Assembly (NCBI GenBank): GCA_022842805.1
Contig: JALHOX010000010.1
Coordinates: 1-28,107, forward strand
DNA: 28,107 bases
Direction of reading: 5' to 3'
Source of the DNA: Phycisphaerae bacterium
GTDB lineage: Bacteria; Planctomycetota; Phycisphaerae; UBA1845; Fen-1342
Shown here: one piece after another, positions 1 through 6,958 of the stretch
Layout of the letters: each line of letters begins with the position of its first letter
How positions within the stretch are numbered: the stretch's first letter is position 1
The notes under the pieces: generated by a model
Seen by the model: the letters and a program-made list of their open reading frames with translations, nothing else
Database searches by the model: none
What the model was told of the DNA's origin: nothing
Made by a program: the position numbers and the translations under genes

Positions 1-282
1 AGAGAGCACGCCGACGGCGCGGCAGATGGCCGACAGCTCAGCGCGTGCGATCTTGACCGTGGTGGCGTTGGTGTTGTCGAGATTGAGGCGGGCCCAGACC
101 AGGCGGCCCTTGTACTCGCCCTCCAGGATCTGGAAGGTCAACTGCAGGAAGTTGCCGCCGCCGTTCTTGGTCGGCTTCTGCTCCGAATCGGTGATCGTCG
201 CCATGTACTTGCCAGCCGGGATCGGCTCGAAGGCGAAGTTCGGGTCGACGTCGCTCGCGTTAAATCCTTGAAGATTCGCCAT
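1..282 (-). CDS. DUF669 phage-type protein (partial, C-terminus outside window)
   Basis: The reading frame opens with ATG at 282 and is still open at the left edge, so 94 N-terminal residues are seen. It starts MANLQGFNASDVDP and continues with FEPIPAGKYMATITDSE, LQLTFQILEGEYKGR and ARAELSAICRAVG, which is the typical pattern of the DUF669 family found in phages and prophages. Family knowledge: DUF669 genes usually sit beside AAA_24/Sak4 ATPases and recombination nucleases, and a single-strand-DNA-binding role has been suggested, not proven here. An AAGGAG ribosome site lies at the end of the upstream ATPase gene, whose TGA is two bases before this ATG, so the two genes are translated together. 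The family call is firm; the biochemical role is inferred. Confidence 0.85.
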   Translation of the reverse strand, partial: MANLQGFNASDVDPNFAFEPIPAGKYMATITDSEQKPTKNGGGNFLQLTFQILEGEYKGRLVWARLNLDNTNATTVKIARAELSAICRAVGVLS

Positions 283-284
283 GC

Positions 285-1073
285 TCAGGCTCCTTGTTCT
301 ACGGGTTGCGGGTGGGTGGTCTCGGGGGATTGCGAATCGCCGCGCACAAAGGCGGCATAAGTGCGATAGTCCAGGGCCAGCTCTTCGGGCAGATTGAGGC
401 GGTTCTTGGCGACATGGGCCGGGCGCTCGGTGGTACGCAGGATGCGCTCGCCCGTGCCCAGGCCGACGACGCGCTTGCGGTCAAAACCTTCACTCGTGGT
501 CTTGGTGTGGATGCGATAGGTGGCGAAGAGCACCTCGTCGCACCACTCCTGCACCAGCGCTGAAGCCAGCTTTTGCAAGCGCGGGCTGTAGCGGTCGTAG
601 GTGTCGGTCTCGGGGTTGGCGAAGCGCTCGATCTGGGCGTGGGCGATCAGGATGATGCCCATCCCGCGTTCGTTCCGCAGCGCATCCAGCCCCGCGAGCA
701 CCTCGCGCCAGTGGGTCAGCGCGAAGACATAGCCCTTGCCGTAGCCGATGTCCTCGATCGACTCGACGCCGCGCTTGTCGCACACCTCGCCCCAGATCAA
801 TCGCTCCAACCAGTCGAGCGAATCGAGCACCAGCGTGCGGTACTGGTGCGGCTGCGAGTACAGCTCGCTCAGGGCGCTGATCACGTCGCCGTAGCGCTGC
901 GCCAGCGGAAAGCGATCGCACTCAATCGCGGCCAGGCCATCTTCGGTCTGGATGAAGACCGGCGCCTCGGCCATCGCCCCGAATGTCGACTTGCCGATGC
1001 CATGCGTGCCGTAGAGCAGCGTGCGGCGGGGGGCGCTGACGCTGCCTTTTTGAATCCGTTCCAGCAATCCCAT
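285..1073 (-). CDS. Sak4-like / AAA_24 phage ATPase
   Basis: This 262-residue RecA-fold ATP-binding protein starts MGLLERIQKG. Residues 22-30 (GTHGIGKST) form a Walker A loop, and residues 81-88 (LVLDSLDW) a Walker B strand with acidic residues. This matches the AAA_24 family, which includes phage Sak4 proteins thought to promote single-strand annealing or strand exchange. The frame stays open upstream to 1313, but that part overlaps the exonuclease gene, and a good AAGGAGAGAT ribosome site precedes the ATG at 1073, so I chose this start. It lies between the exonuclease (139 bp upstream) and DUF669 (2 bp downstream). That order, nuclease, annealing ATPase and putative ssDNA binder, is that of a phage recombination module. 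Exact activity is inferred from family and context. Confidence 0.85.
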   Translation of the reverse strand: MGLLERIQKGSVSAPRRTLLYGTHGIGKSTFGAMAEAPVFIQTEDGLAAIECDRFPLAQRYGDVISALSELYSQPHQYRTLVLDSLDWLERLIWGEVCDKRGVESIEDIGYGKGYVFALTHWREVLAGLDALRNERGMGIILIAHAQIERFANPETDTYDRYSPRLQKLASALVQEWCDEVLFATYRIHTKTTSEGFDRKRVVGLGTGERILRTTERPAHVAKNRLNLPEELALDYRTYAAFVRGDSQSPETTHPQPVEQGA

Positions 1074-1212
1074 GATCGATCTCTCCTTGTGGTTCGTTCC
1101 GGATGAATCCGTGCGTAAGTCCGGGCGTGGGGCCGGGCGCTGAGAAGCCGGCGGCCGCATCGAGCGAGGGAGGTGGGGGGCGTACGGCCGCCACCCGGCC
1201 CCAGGCCCGGGC

Positions 1213-2121
1213 TTACAGCTGTTCCACGGTGCGTATTCCTTCGAAGCGCGTGAACCAATCGCCGTTCGAGCGACAACGTCGCAGTTCACGCATGGCCTCT
1301 TCGTTCTGCTCACGGGCCTGTTCCAGTGCCGCCGGGGCGATCAGCCAGACCCCGCAGCGGAACGGCTCGCGCTTTTCGACCGCCACGACGTGGACCGGCA
1401 GCACACGCCCGCAGGCGATCGCCACCATCGCGCGGTAGAAGGCGAGCTGATGGACGTAGCCCAGCGCCCGCAGCGCGAACTCGAACGAGTCCAGGTCATC
1501 GGCCGTCTTCAGATCGACGATGCCGATCGCGGTCGCCGGGTTGATCCAGTCGATGCGGGCCTGCGACGTGTGCCCCAGGTAATGGCCGCGAACGACGCCC
1601 TCCGCCACACCTGCGGCGAAAAGATCACGTGCTGTGGCATGCCCGCGCACCGACGCCGCCATCTGCTCGACCAGCGCCGCATGCACATCGCTCAGCACCG
1701 GCTTGCTCTGCTGCTCAGCCCACTCGGCGAAGGCCTTGGTCTGCGACCCAAAGGGCTGCCCCGTCTTCGGATTGATCGGGCCGCCCACGGCGTACTCGCG
1801 CTCGTAGCGCGGCCGGCCTTCGAGGATCAAGGTGTGCGCGGCGCGGCCGATCAGGAAAGCGGTCGAATCTCCCTCCGGCACGAGGTCCATCTCGCGCTTG
1901 CGGTAGAGCAGCGGGCAGCGGCGGAACTCGTTCAACCTGTGGGCCGACAGGTAGTCCTTCCCCTTCGCGTGGTACACATCCGCCGGCTCGCGGATCAGGA
2001 ATCGCAGGTCGAGCGTTTCACTCGCGGTCGAATTCATGCCGAGGTCCTCGGGGTACAGATCGCGACGGAAGTCACCCTGACCGGTGGAGACGAGGGGCGG
2101 TTGATGGTGTCGCGTGTTCAT
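1213..2121 (-). CDS. PD-(D/E)XK exonuclease, RecE/Cas4-like phage type
   Basis: This 302-residue protein matches the PDDEXK-like exodeoxyribonuclease VIII family (DUF3799 type). Visible motifs in order are GRAAHTLIL with His96, an acidic residue in ARIDW (Asp191), the core DLK (Asp203, Lys205), and QLAFY (Gln225-x3-Tyr229), the set expected of RecB/RecE-type nucleases. Such enzymes resect double-stranded DNA ends to give single strands for annealing proteins, fitting the Sak4-like gene downstream. The ATG at 2121 overlaps the upstream stop as TGATG, suggesting translational coupling. A TTG one codon earlier and an ATG at 2037 are other possible starts; the first roughly 30 residues look poorly structured, so the shorter form is possible. 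Confidence 0.82.
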   Translation of the reverse strand: MNTRHHQPPLVSTGQGDFRRDLYPEDLGMNSTASETLDLRFLIREPADVYHAKGKDYLSAHRLNEFRRCPLLYRKREMDLVPEGDSTAFLIGRAAHTLILEGRPRYEREYAVGGPINPKTGQPFGSQTKAFAEWAEQQSKPVLSDVHAALVEQMAASVRGHATARDLFAAGVAEGVVRGHYLGHTSQARIDWINPATAIGIVDLKTADDLDSFEFALRALGYVHQLAFYRAMVAIACGRVLPVHVVAVEKREPFRCGVWLIAPAALEQAREQNEEAMRELRRCRSNGDWFTRFEGIRTVEQL

Positions 2122-2504
2122 CAAATGCCCGCCTCTTCGAGCTCGCGTTCGGCTTCGTCGAGTTCGCGGCGTTGCGCGTGATCGCTCCGTCCACCCGATG
2201 GCTTGCGGCGGCGTCGCGCGCTCGGCGGCTCGGCAGCGGCCGCCGCCTGCGCCGCCGCCTCGCAGAAATCGAAGTACTTGGAGTCGGCCTCGGCGAGCTG
2301 CCTTCCGAATTGCTCAAGCCAGCCGAGAGTCGTGAAGATCTTTCCGCCGATGCGCAGGTGCTGAAGCCGCACACGCCGTCCGTCGCGAGCCTTCACGCCG
2401 CGCCGGCACCAGCGCCACAGGCAGTTGGTCGACGGGCGGCCCGGTGCGACCTTCGCGGCCTGCGTGAGTGTGATTTGCTCGTCTACTCGCAGTTGCTCGT
2501 GCAT
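2121..2504 (-). CDS. Helix-turn-helix protein, DUF1580-like (possible excisionase/regulator)
   Basis: This 127-residue protein begins MHEQLRVDEQITLTQAAKV. Residues 11-60 look like a MerR/excisionase-type winged helix: TLTQAAK, then a WRWCRRGVK recognition segment and an RIGGKIFTT wing. This pattern resembles the planctomycete DUF1580 family. The C-terminal half is Ala-rich and then highly charged (ARRRRKPSGG, EAERELEEAGI) and probably flexible or coiled. The frame opens at 2531, but GGAGG sits six bases before the ATG at 2504, fixing the start. As the first gene of the phage-like operon, next to a palindrome-rich region and an integrase, it could be an excisionase (recombination directionality factor) or the operon's regulator. 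That role is an inference. Confidence 0.65.
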   Translation of the reverse strand: MHEQLRVDEQITLTQAAKVAPGRPSTNCLWRWCRRGVKARDGRRVRLQHLRIGGKIFTTLGWLEQFGRQLAEADSKYFDFCEAAAQAAAAAEPPSARRRRKPSGGRSDHAQRRELDEAERELEEAGI

Positions 2505-2542
2505 GTGAACCTCCGAGGAGTTGGGTTCCATGCAGGCCGTTG

Positions 2543-2564
2543 TAGTAGGCCGTCCCGCCTACTA
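2543..2564. repeat. Inverted repeat, 8-bp arms, upstream of phage-like operon
   Basis: TAGTAGGC and GCCTACTA form perfect 8-bp arms around a 6-base centre (CGTCCC). It lies 39 bp upstream of the HTH gene start and could be an operator or an mRNA hairpin. Seen directly; function unknown. Confidence 0.6.
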
Positions 2565-2568
2565 ACTG

Positions 2569-2584
2569 GCTAACTCGAGTTAGC
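2569..2584. repeat. 16-bp perfect palindrome
   Basis: GCTAACTCGAGTTAGC is its own reverse complement. Related half-sites are nearby: CTAACTG at 2562, TTAGCGAA at 2580 and again at 2634, and GCTAACTGAG at 2682. The repeated GCTAAC/GTTAGC word suggests a dimeric regulator or recombination accessory protein binding several sites. Confidence 0.65.
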
Positions 2585-2647
2585 GAATCGATGGCCGTCA
2601 AAAGCGGCGAACAACTCCATTGAATTCAGGGATTTAGCGAACCAACA

Positions 2648-2665
2648 GAATTTCTGAAGAAATTC
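2648..2665. repeat. 18-bp palindrome, 8-bp arms
   Basis: GAATTTCT and AGAAATTC are perfect 8-bp arms around a GA centre, in an AT-rich stretch unusual for this GC-rich window. It is a candidate operator or Xis/integrase accessory site. Confidence 0.6.
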
Positions 2666-2732
2666 ATTCGCCGCTCGATCTGCTAACTGAGGTGGGCGAC
2701 TGTCGATGATCACATACTGAACAAACAACCGA

Positions 2733-2763
2733 CGCCGGGGGGCTCGACATGAACTCCCCGGCG
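2733..2763 (-). terminator. Probable intrinsic terminator of the integrase gene
   Basis: CGCCGGGG (2733-2740) pairs with CCCCGGCG (2756-2763), extendable by two weaker pairs, leaving a loop of about ten bases. Read on the minus strand, the stem is followed by a T-rich stretch (TCGGTTGTTTGTTC), and it begins about 30 bases after the integrase stop. A second smaller hairpin, GGCCGC/GCGGCC (2774-2793), directly abuts the stop codon. The T-tract is interrupted, so this is moderate evidence. Confidence 0.5.
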
Positions 2764-2793
2764 CCGTGATGGCGGCCGCTCTGAGTCGCGGCC

Positions 2794-4131
2794 TTAGCCG
2801 AACTTCCGCATGATCTCGATCACCTTGTCGTGGTCGCGCTCGGCGTAGACAGCGTCAGTCACAACGGCACTCGCATGGCCCAGGGCGAGTTGGGCGGCTT
2901 CGAGACCGAATTCGCGGCGAATGAGCGTGCCCGCGCTGTGCCGCAGCTGGTGCGGGTGGAAGCGATGTGCCCGCCGCCACGCCTTGAGCTGGCCCTCTTT
3001 TGACGTCTTCTTCATCCGAACCTGCCAGTCAGGGACAGTCTCCCCGTCTTTTCGCGCCAGCGGCGCGGGCGGTGGGAACGCCCTGTCACACGCATATTCG
3101 ATCGCGCGACGATAGCTGTCCGTGCTGTAGTGTTGGCCCGGCAACCTCTCGGGCCCCTCCACCACATTCGTGCCTGGGCGATTCCCGCATGAGAGCGGTG
3201 TTTTTCGCCGCGCTTGCATCGCCGTACGGCGCTCCACTTCCGATTCCGCGGGACTGAACAAGTAGTCCTTCGCGCCGCGCCCGTCGAGGAACGGCCTCAA
3301 TAACTCCTGCGCACGCGGTCCGAAGTAGATGACTCGCTGTCGCTCGCGATGCGAGCTCTTATGTTCCTGAGGGCGATACGACCAAACACCCGTCTTGTCG
3401 TCGATTTCAATGTCGCAGCGGCGAAGCTCGACCAACTCGCCGGCTCGCGCACCGGTCAGCAATTGGAGCTCCACCAACGCCCGCACTGGCGTGCTCAACA
3501 GCGGCAATACTGCGTGGAGAACGTCGGTCGACGCGGGTCCGATCTTCGGGTTCTCTCGGGCCGACGAGCGACCTCGCTTCAGCGGCTCCAGCGTGCAAAG
3601 TGCTTGATGCACTGACGCCGGCACCAGCTCCTGCGCCACCGCCCATTTGAAGATGCGGCGGATGCGCTGCACCTGCTGGTTGATGTACTTCCGCGCCCAT
3701 GGCTTCCGCGGCGGGTTCATCTCAGCATCGCCGCGAATCATCTCCTCGCGGAGCAGCCGCAGCTTCTTCGGCCCAAACTCGATCGCCGGCATCCGCCCAT
3801 AAAATTTCTTCATCAGCCGCATCACCGCCAGGAACGAACGAAACTCGCCGTACTCGTGGTGCTGCTTGGCATATCGGTAGTAGTCGCGGAGAAGCTCGAT
3901 CAGCCGAAGCTGCTCGGGCTGCTCGGTCGTTGCTGGCTCGACGCTCGTTCGCGGCAGCCGGCGAGAGTTGGCCTCCCATTCGGCAACGATCCGGTGGTAC
4001 CGCTCTCGGCTCTCCGGCGAGCCGTGCGGGCCCAGCCAGTAGTCGCGGCGCTTCTTGGTGACGGAATCAGTGAGGGTGACGATCGCCTGGGCGTAGCCCA
4101 CGCGGCACCGGTACGACGGTGTCTTCGGCAT
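2794..4131 (-). CDS. Tyrosine recombinase / integrase
   Basis: This 445-residue site-specific recombinase has the full catalytic set of the tyrosine recombinase family: Arg229 in TGARAGEL, a candidate Lys258, His394 and Arg397 in HPHQLRH, His419 in LALGHAS, and nucleophile Tyr429 in VTDAVYAERD. The N-terminal 80 residues include a small arm-binding-like segment (RRDYWLGPHGSPESRERY), followed by a SAM-like core-binding domain (residues 80-200). An insertion of about 70 residues (295-385, rich in charged residues and prolines) between the first Arg and the His box is typical of planctomycete integrases. Its start lies 119 bp from the 3' end of tRNA-Arg, the classical arrangement for an element integrated in a tRNA gene. 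It is therefore likely to catalyse integration and excision of the element extending to the left. Confidence 0.93.
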   Translation of the reverse strand: MPKTPSYRCRVGYAQAIVTLTDSVTKKRRDYWLGPHGSPESRERYHRIVAEWEANSRRLPRTSVEPATTEQPEQLRLIELLRDYYRYAKQHHEYGEFRSFLAVMRLMKKFYGRMPAIEFGPKKLRLLREEMIRGDAEMNPPRKPWARKYINQQVQRIRRIFKWAVAQELVPASVHQALCTLEPLKRGRSSARENPKIGPASTDVLHAVLPLLSTPVRALVELQLLTGARAGELVELRRCDIEIDDKTGVWSYRPQEHKSSHRERQRVIYFGPRAQELLRPFLDGRGAKDYLFSPAESEVERRTAMQARRKTPLSCGNRPGTNVVEGPERLPGQHYSTDSYRRAIEYACDRAFPPPAPLARKDGETVPDWQVRMKKTSKEGQLKAWRRAHRFHPHQLRHSAGTLIRREFGLEAAQLALGHASAVVTDAVYAERDHDKVIEIMRKFG

Positions 4132-4150
4132 ATGCGGGTCTCCGCGCTGC

Positions 4151-4175
4151 GGAGCGCGGTGTTACACCGCGCTCC
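4151..4175. repeat. 11-bp inverted repeat between integrase and tRNA
   Basis: GGAGCGCGGTG and CACCGCGCTCC are perfect 11-bp arms around TTA, starting 19 bp upstream of the integrase start codon. A smaller hairpin (CCCCG/CGGGG) follows at 4213-4229. The first could be an integrase operator, a terminator after the tRNA, or an arm site of the attachment region. Which of these cannot be told from sequence. Confidence 0.6.
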
Positions 4176-4250
4176 AAACCGCCTCGAACCGCACGGCCGT
4201 CCATCGGCCGGTCCCCGTAAACCGCGGGGTCGTCGATACTTATCGTAAAC

Positions 4251-4323
4251 GCGCCCGAGAGGATTCGAACCTCCGACCTGCGGTTTAGGAAACCGCTGCT
4301 CTATCCTGCTGAGCTACGGGCGC
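4251..4323 (-). tRNA. tRNA-Arg (CCT anticodon); probable attachment site
   Basis: On the minus strand this 73-base gene folds as a full cloverleaf. The acceptor arms are GCGCCCG and CGGGCGC, the D-arm contains AGCTCAGCAGGATAGAGC, the anticodon stem GCGGT/ACCGC encloses the loop TTCCTAA with anticodon CCT, and the T-arm contains GGTTCGAATCC. CCA is not encoded. Its 3' half faces the integrase, so the attachment core is expected within roughly 4251-4290, with a second copy at the far end of the element outside the window. Identity is certain from the anticodon; use as att site is inferred. Confidence 0.95.
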
Positions 4324-4595
4324 AAAAGGGCAGTGTCACGAAAGTCCGACCGCGGCGAGCCGCCGGACGCGATCGCCGGATGGAGTTCCCCGACCATCGC
4401 TCACCAGCGCCGACCGCCCGAGAAGTTTACCCATTTGCCGTCGCCGCGCCGCTAAGTGCCGCGATCGGCCGCAGGGCTACCTTCGACCAGTCAGACGCGA
4501 CGGCGCTTCCCCGCTGCCCGGAATTTCTGCGCGGATCCAATGGTTACCTCGTAGATCTCGCAACATACGAACCCCAGATCGCCGATAATGTTCTA
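4324..4595. other. Non-coding stretch between tRNA and pseudopilin gene
   Basis: About 270 bp without a convincing gene. The pseudopilin frame is open from 4380, but that part has no pilin leader character. A GATAAT hexamer at 4584-4589 resembles a -10 box and would start transcription at about 4596, the chosen ATG. No good -35 box is visible. The tRNA promoter must lie in the left part of this stretch. Confidence 0.4.
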
Positions 4596-5564
4596 ATGCG
4601 AAGCTTGCTACCTATGTGGACGCCCCGCCCTACGCGCGCGCTGCCGCTCCGCATAGCGACGATTCGCGCCGCCTTCACGCTTATCGAACTGCTCGTCGTC
4701 ATCGCCATCATCGGCCTTCTCATCTCGATCCTGCTGCCCGCGCTCGGCGGCGCCCGCCGCCAGGCGCGAACGACCAAGTGCGCCGCAAACCTGCACATCC
4801 TCGGTCAGGGCATCCATATCTACGCCAACGAAAACACTGACAACATGCTCCCCGGCCGGCTGCCGCGCATCGACAACTGCAACGCCGTGGCGGAGATCAA
4901 GGGCGGCGTGAAGTATCGCCCGACCTTTTTGGCGATGATGAGCGCCAGCGTCCGCGAATCGCCCTTCAACGATCCGCAGCGCTGCCGCAACACCGTCGAC
5001 CGTGACGGCGAAGCCGGCGACCGCCAGAACTACAGCAGTCCGCTCTACATCTGCCCCGAAGTCGCCGACTGGTCCGACGAGCGCAACGGCAGCTACGGCT
5101 ACAACTACCAGTTCCTCGGCAACTCGCGACTGCGCGTCACCAGCGACCCCGATTCGTACAAAAACTGGCCCGTCCGCCTCACCGCGCTAAAACGCATCGG
5201 CGATGTCGTCGCCGTCGCCGATTCGCTCGGCACTGCCGCCTCGTTCCCGCCGGCGCTCCGCCGACCCTACGTCAACAACGCCAACGACGCCGACCGTCGC
5301 GGCAACGAGGGCTTCAACCTCGATCCGCCGCGCGTCGATCCGTCGCAGGGCGAGATGGCAGGGTTCGATGATTCGCCGCAGCACCGCACCGCGGTCGACG
5401 CGCGGCACAACGACAAAGCGACCGTCCTCTGGGTCGATGGCCACGCCAACGCGCAGAAACCCAACGCGCTCGGCTACGTGCAAAACGCCGACGGCTCCTT
5501 CGCGTTCGACGGCACAAACGAACTCTGGAACCCGACCGGCCGCGACGAACCCTGGCGACAGTAG
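4596..5564 (+). CDS. Pseudopilin-like protein with H-X9-DG motif
   Basis: This 322-residue protein has a short basic leader ending RAA, followed by FTLIELLVVIAIIGLLIS, so prepilin peptidase cleavage is expected after Ala26 with Phe27 as the new N-terminus and Glu31 at the conserved +5 position. A single N-terminal membrane helix follows. Near the C-terminus HNDKATVLWVDGH fits H-X9-DG, the hallmark of the large planctomycete pseudopilin families (DUF1559-related). Such proteins are likely type II secretion or pilus-like components or membrane-anchored exported proteins; no role for individual members is established. Start choice is uncertain: ATG 4596 and ATG 4614 both lack a clear ribosome site. 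It stands alone and converges on the PaaK-like gene 27 bp away. Confidence 0.85.
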   Translation: MRSLLPMWTPRPTRALPLRIATIRAAFTLIELLVVIAIIGLLISILLPALGGARRQARTTKCAANLHILGQGIHIYANENTDNMLPGRLPRIDNCNAVAEIKGGVKYRPTFLAMMSASVRESPFNDPQRCRNTVDRDGEAGDRQNYSSPLYICPEVADWSDERNGSYGYNYQFLGNSRLRVTSDPDSYKNWPVRLTALKRIGDVVAVADSLGTAASFPPALRRPYVNNANDADRRGNEGFNLDPPRVDPSQGEMAGFDDSPQHRTAVDARHNDKATVLWVDGHANAQKPNALGYVQNADGSFAFDGTNELWNPTGRDEPWRQ

Positions 5565-5591
5565 CGCGGCCTCATCGCCTAGCCGCCGGCG

Positions 5592-6878
5592 TCAATCGCG
5601 AACCACCCGCTTCGCCTTCAGCTCGAATCGCGGCAGCGCTCCCGGATCCACGAGCGTGATCCGCGGACGAAAATGCAGCCGATCGCGAATCGCGCCCTCG
5701 ATGCCCGCCGCCAGCGCCGGCCCCGCCGCCCGCTCCGCCGGCTCCAGCTCGATCGCCAACTCGCGCAGCGATGACTCCTCGACGATGCGAATCCGATATT
5801 CGGCCACACCCGCGAACTCGCGAACGATGTTTTCGATCGCGCTGGGAAAGACGTTGTTGCCGCGAATCACCAGCATGTCATCGACCCGCCCGCAAACGCC
5901 GCCCGCCGCCCAGCGATAGCCGCACACCGCCGGCAACGGCGACTCCCGCAGCGTCACGATGTCGCCCGTGCGATAGCGGATCAGCGGACTGCCGACACGC
6001 CCCAGATTCGTCAGCACCAACTCGCCCGTCGCGGGCAGCGCGGCCCGCCCCAGATCCAGCGGCGTCAGCGTCTGCGGATCGATCACTTCGGCGATGAATT
6101 CCGCCTCGTTCACAAAGATGCCGCCCGGCGCGTCCAGGTGCTCAAAGCCCCACGGGCCGATCTCGGTCATGCCGGCGTGGTCGATCACCCGCGCGCCCCA
6201 CGCCGCCTCGATCGCCGCACGCGTCGCCGGCACATTTCCTCCCGGCTCTCCGGCGACAATGATCAAACGCACCGTCGAGCCGCGCGCGTCGCGACCCTCC
6301 CGCTCCGCGACCTCGGCCAGATGCAGGGCATACGTCGGCGTACAGCAGAGCACCGTCACGCCAAGCTCAAAGATCGCGGCCGCCCGCGCGCTGCTGCTCA
6401 TCCCGCCGCCGGGAATGCGCAGCACCCCCAGCCCTTCCGCCGCCTCAAACGCCGACCAAAACCCGATGAACGGTCCAAACGAAAACGGAAAAAAGATGCG
6501 GTCGCCGGCCCGAACACCCGCCGCGGCATAAATCGTCCGCCACCCCGACTTCCACCATCCCCAGCTCTCGTCCGTGTCGAGCCAGCGCAACGGCCGCCCG
6601 TTGGTCCCGCTGGTCTGATGGATGCGCGTGTACGCGTTGGCGGCGAACGTCAGATTTGTGCCAAACGGCCCGTAATCCGCCTGATCCTGCTGCAACTCCG
6701 CACGCGTCGTATCGGGCAGCGCGGCCAACGGATCTCGCTGGGGGTCGAAATCAACCCGCTTCAGCTTTTCGCGATAAAAGGCGTTGCCGGCGCGCAGCGC
6801 ATCGATCATCTCGCGCAGTTTCGCGCGCTGTCGCCGCTCAAGCTCATCGCGATTTGCAACCATCTCAACCGCAAACAT
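5592..6878 (-). CDS. Phenylacetate-CoA ligase (PaaK)-like adenylate-forming enzyme
   Basis: This 428-residue protein matches the PaaK/CapK branch of the ANL superfamily. QTSGTNGRP near residue 88 is the phosphate-binding loop, HAGMTEIGPWG the adenine-binding A5-type motif, and YRTGD the ribose-binding Asp motif. GRVDDMLVIRGNNVFP marks the hinge to the small C-terminal domain, and its PRFELKAKRVVRD tail has the expected catalytic Lys region. The length fits the family (about 430). It probably activates an aromatic or other carboxylic acid to an acyl-CoA via an acyl-adenylate; the substrate is not predictable. No other phenylacetate catabolism genes are nearby. ATG at 6863 is an alternative start. 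It is divergent from der with an 80-bp gap. Confidence 0.85.
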   Translation of the reverse strand: MFAVEMVANRDELERRQRAKLREMIDALRAGNAFYREKLKRVDFDPQRDPLAALPDTTRAELQQDQADYGPFGTNLTFAANAYTRIHQTSGTNGRPLRWLDTDESWGWWKSGWRTIYAAAGVRAGDRIFFPFSFGPFIGFWSAFEAAEGLGVLRIPGGGMSSSARAAAIFELGVTVLCCTPTYALHLAEVAEREGRDARGSTVRLIIVAGEPGGNVPATRAAIEAAWGARVIDHAGMTEIGPWGFEHLDAPGGIFVNEAEFIAEVIDPQTLTPLDLGRAALPATGELVLTNLGRVGSPLIRYRTGDIVTLRESPLPAVCGYRWAAGGVCGRVDDMLVIRGNNVFPSAIENIVREFAGVAEYRIRIVEESSLRELAIELEPAERAAGPALAAGIEGAIRDRLHFRPRITLVDPGALPRFELKAKRVVRD

Positions 6879-6958
6879 TATCGCGAACCGGCCTCACCGG
6901 CGCGCTGCAACCCCGCCCACACGACTCTTCCCCCGACAATCCCGCATATCATGCCCCC

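Noticed and set aside
285..1313. Longer form of the Sak4-like gene starting at 1313
   Set aside because: The extra 80 residues overlap the exonuclease gene and show no family similarity; a clear ribosome site marks 1073.
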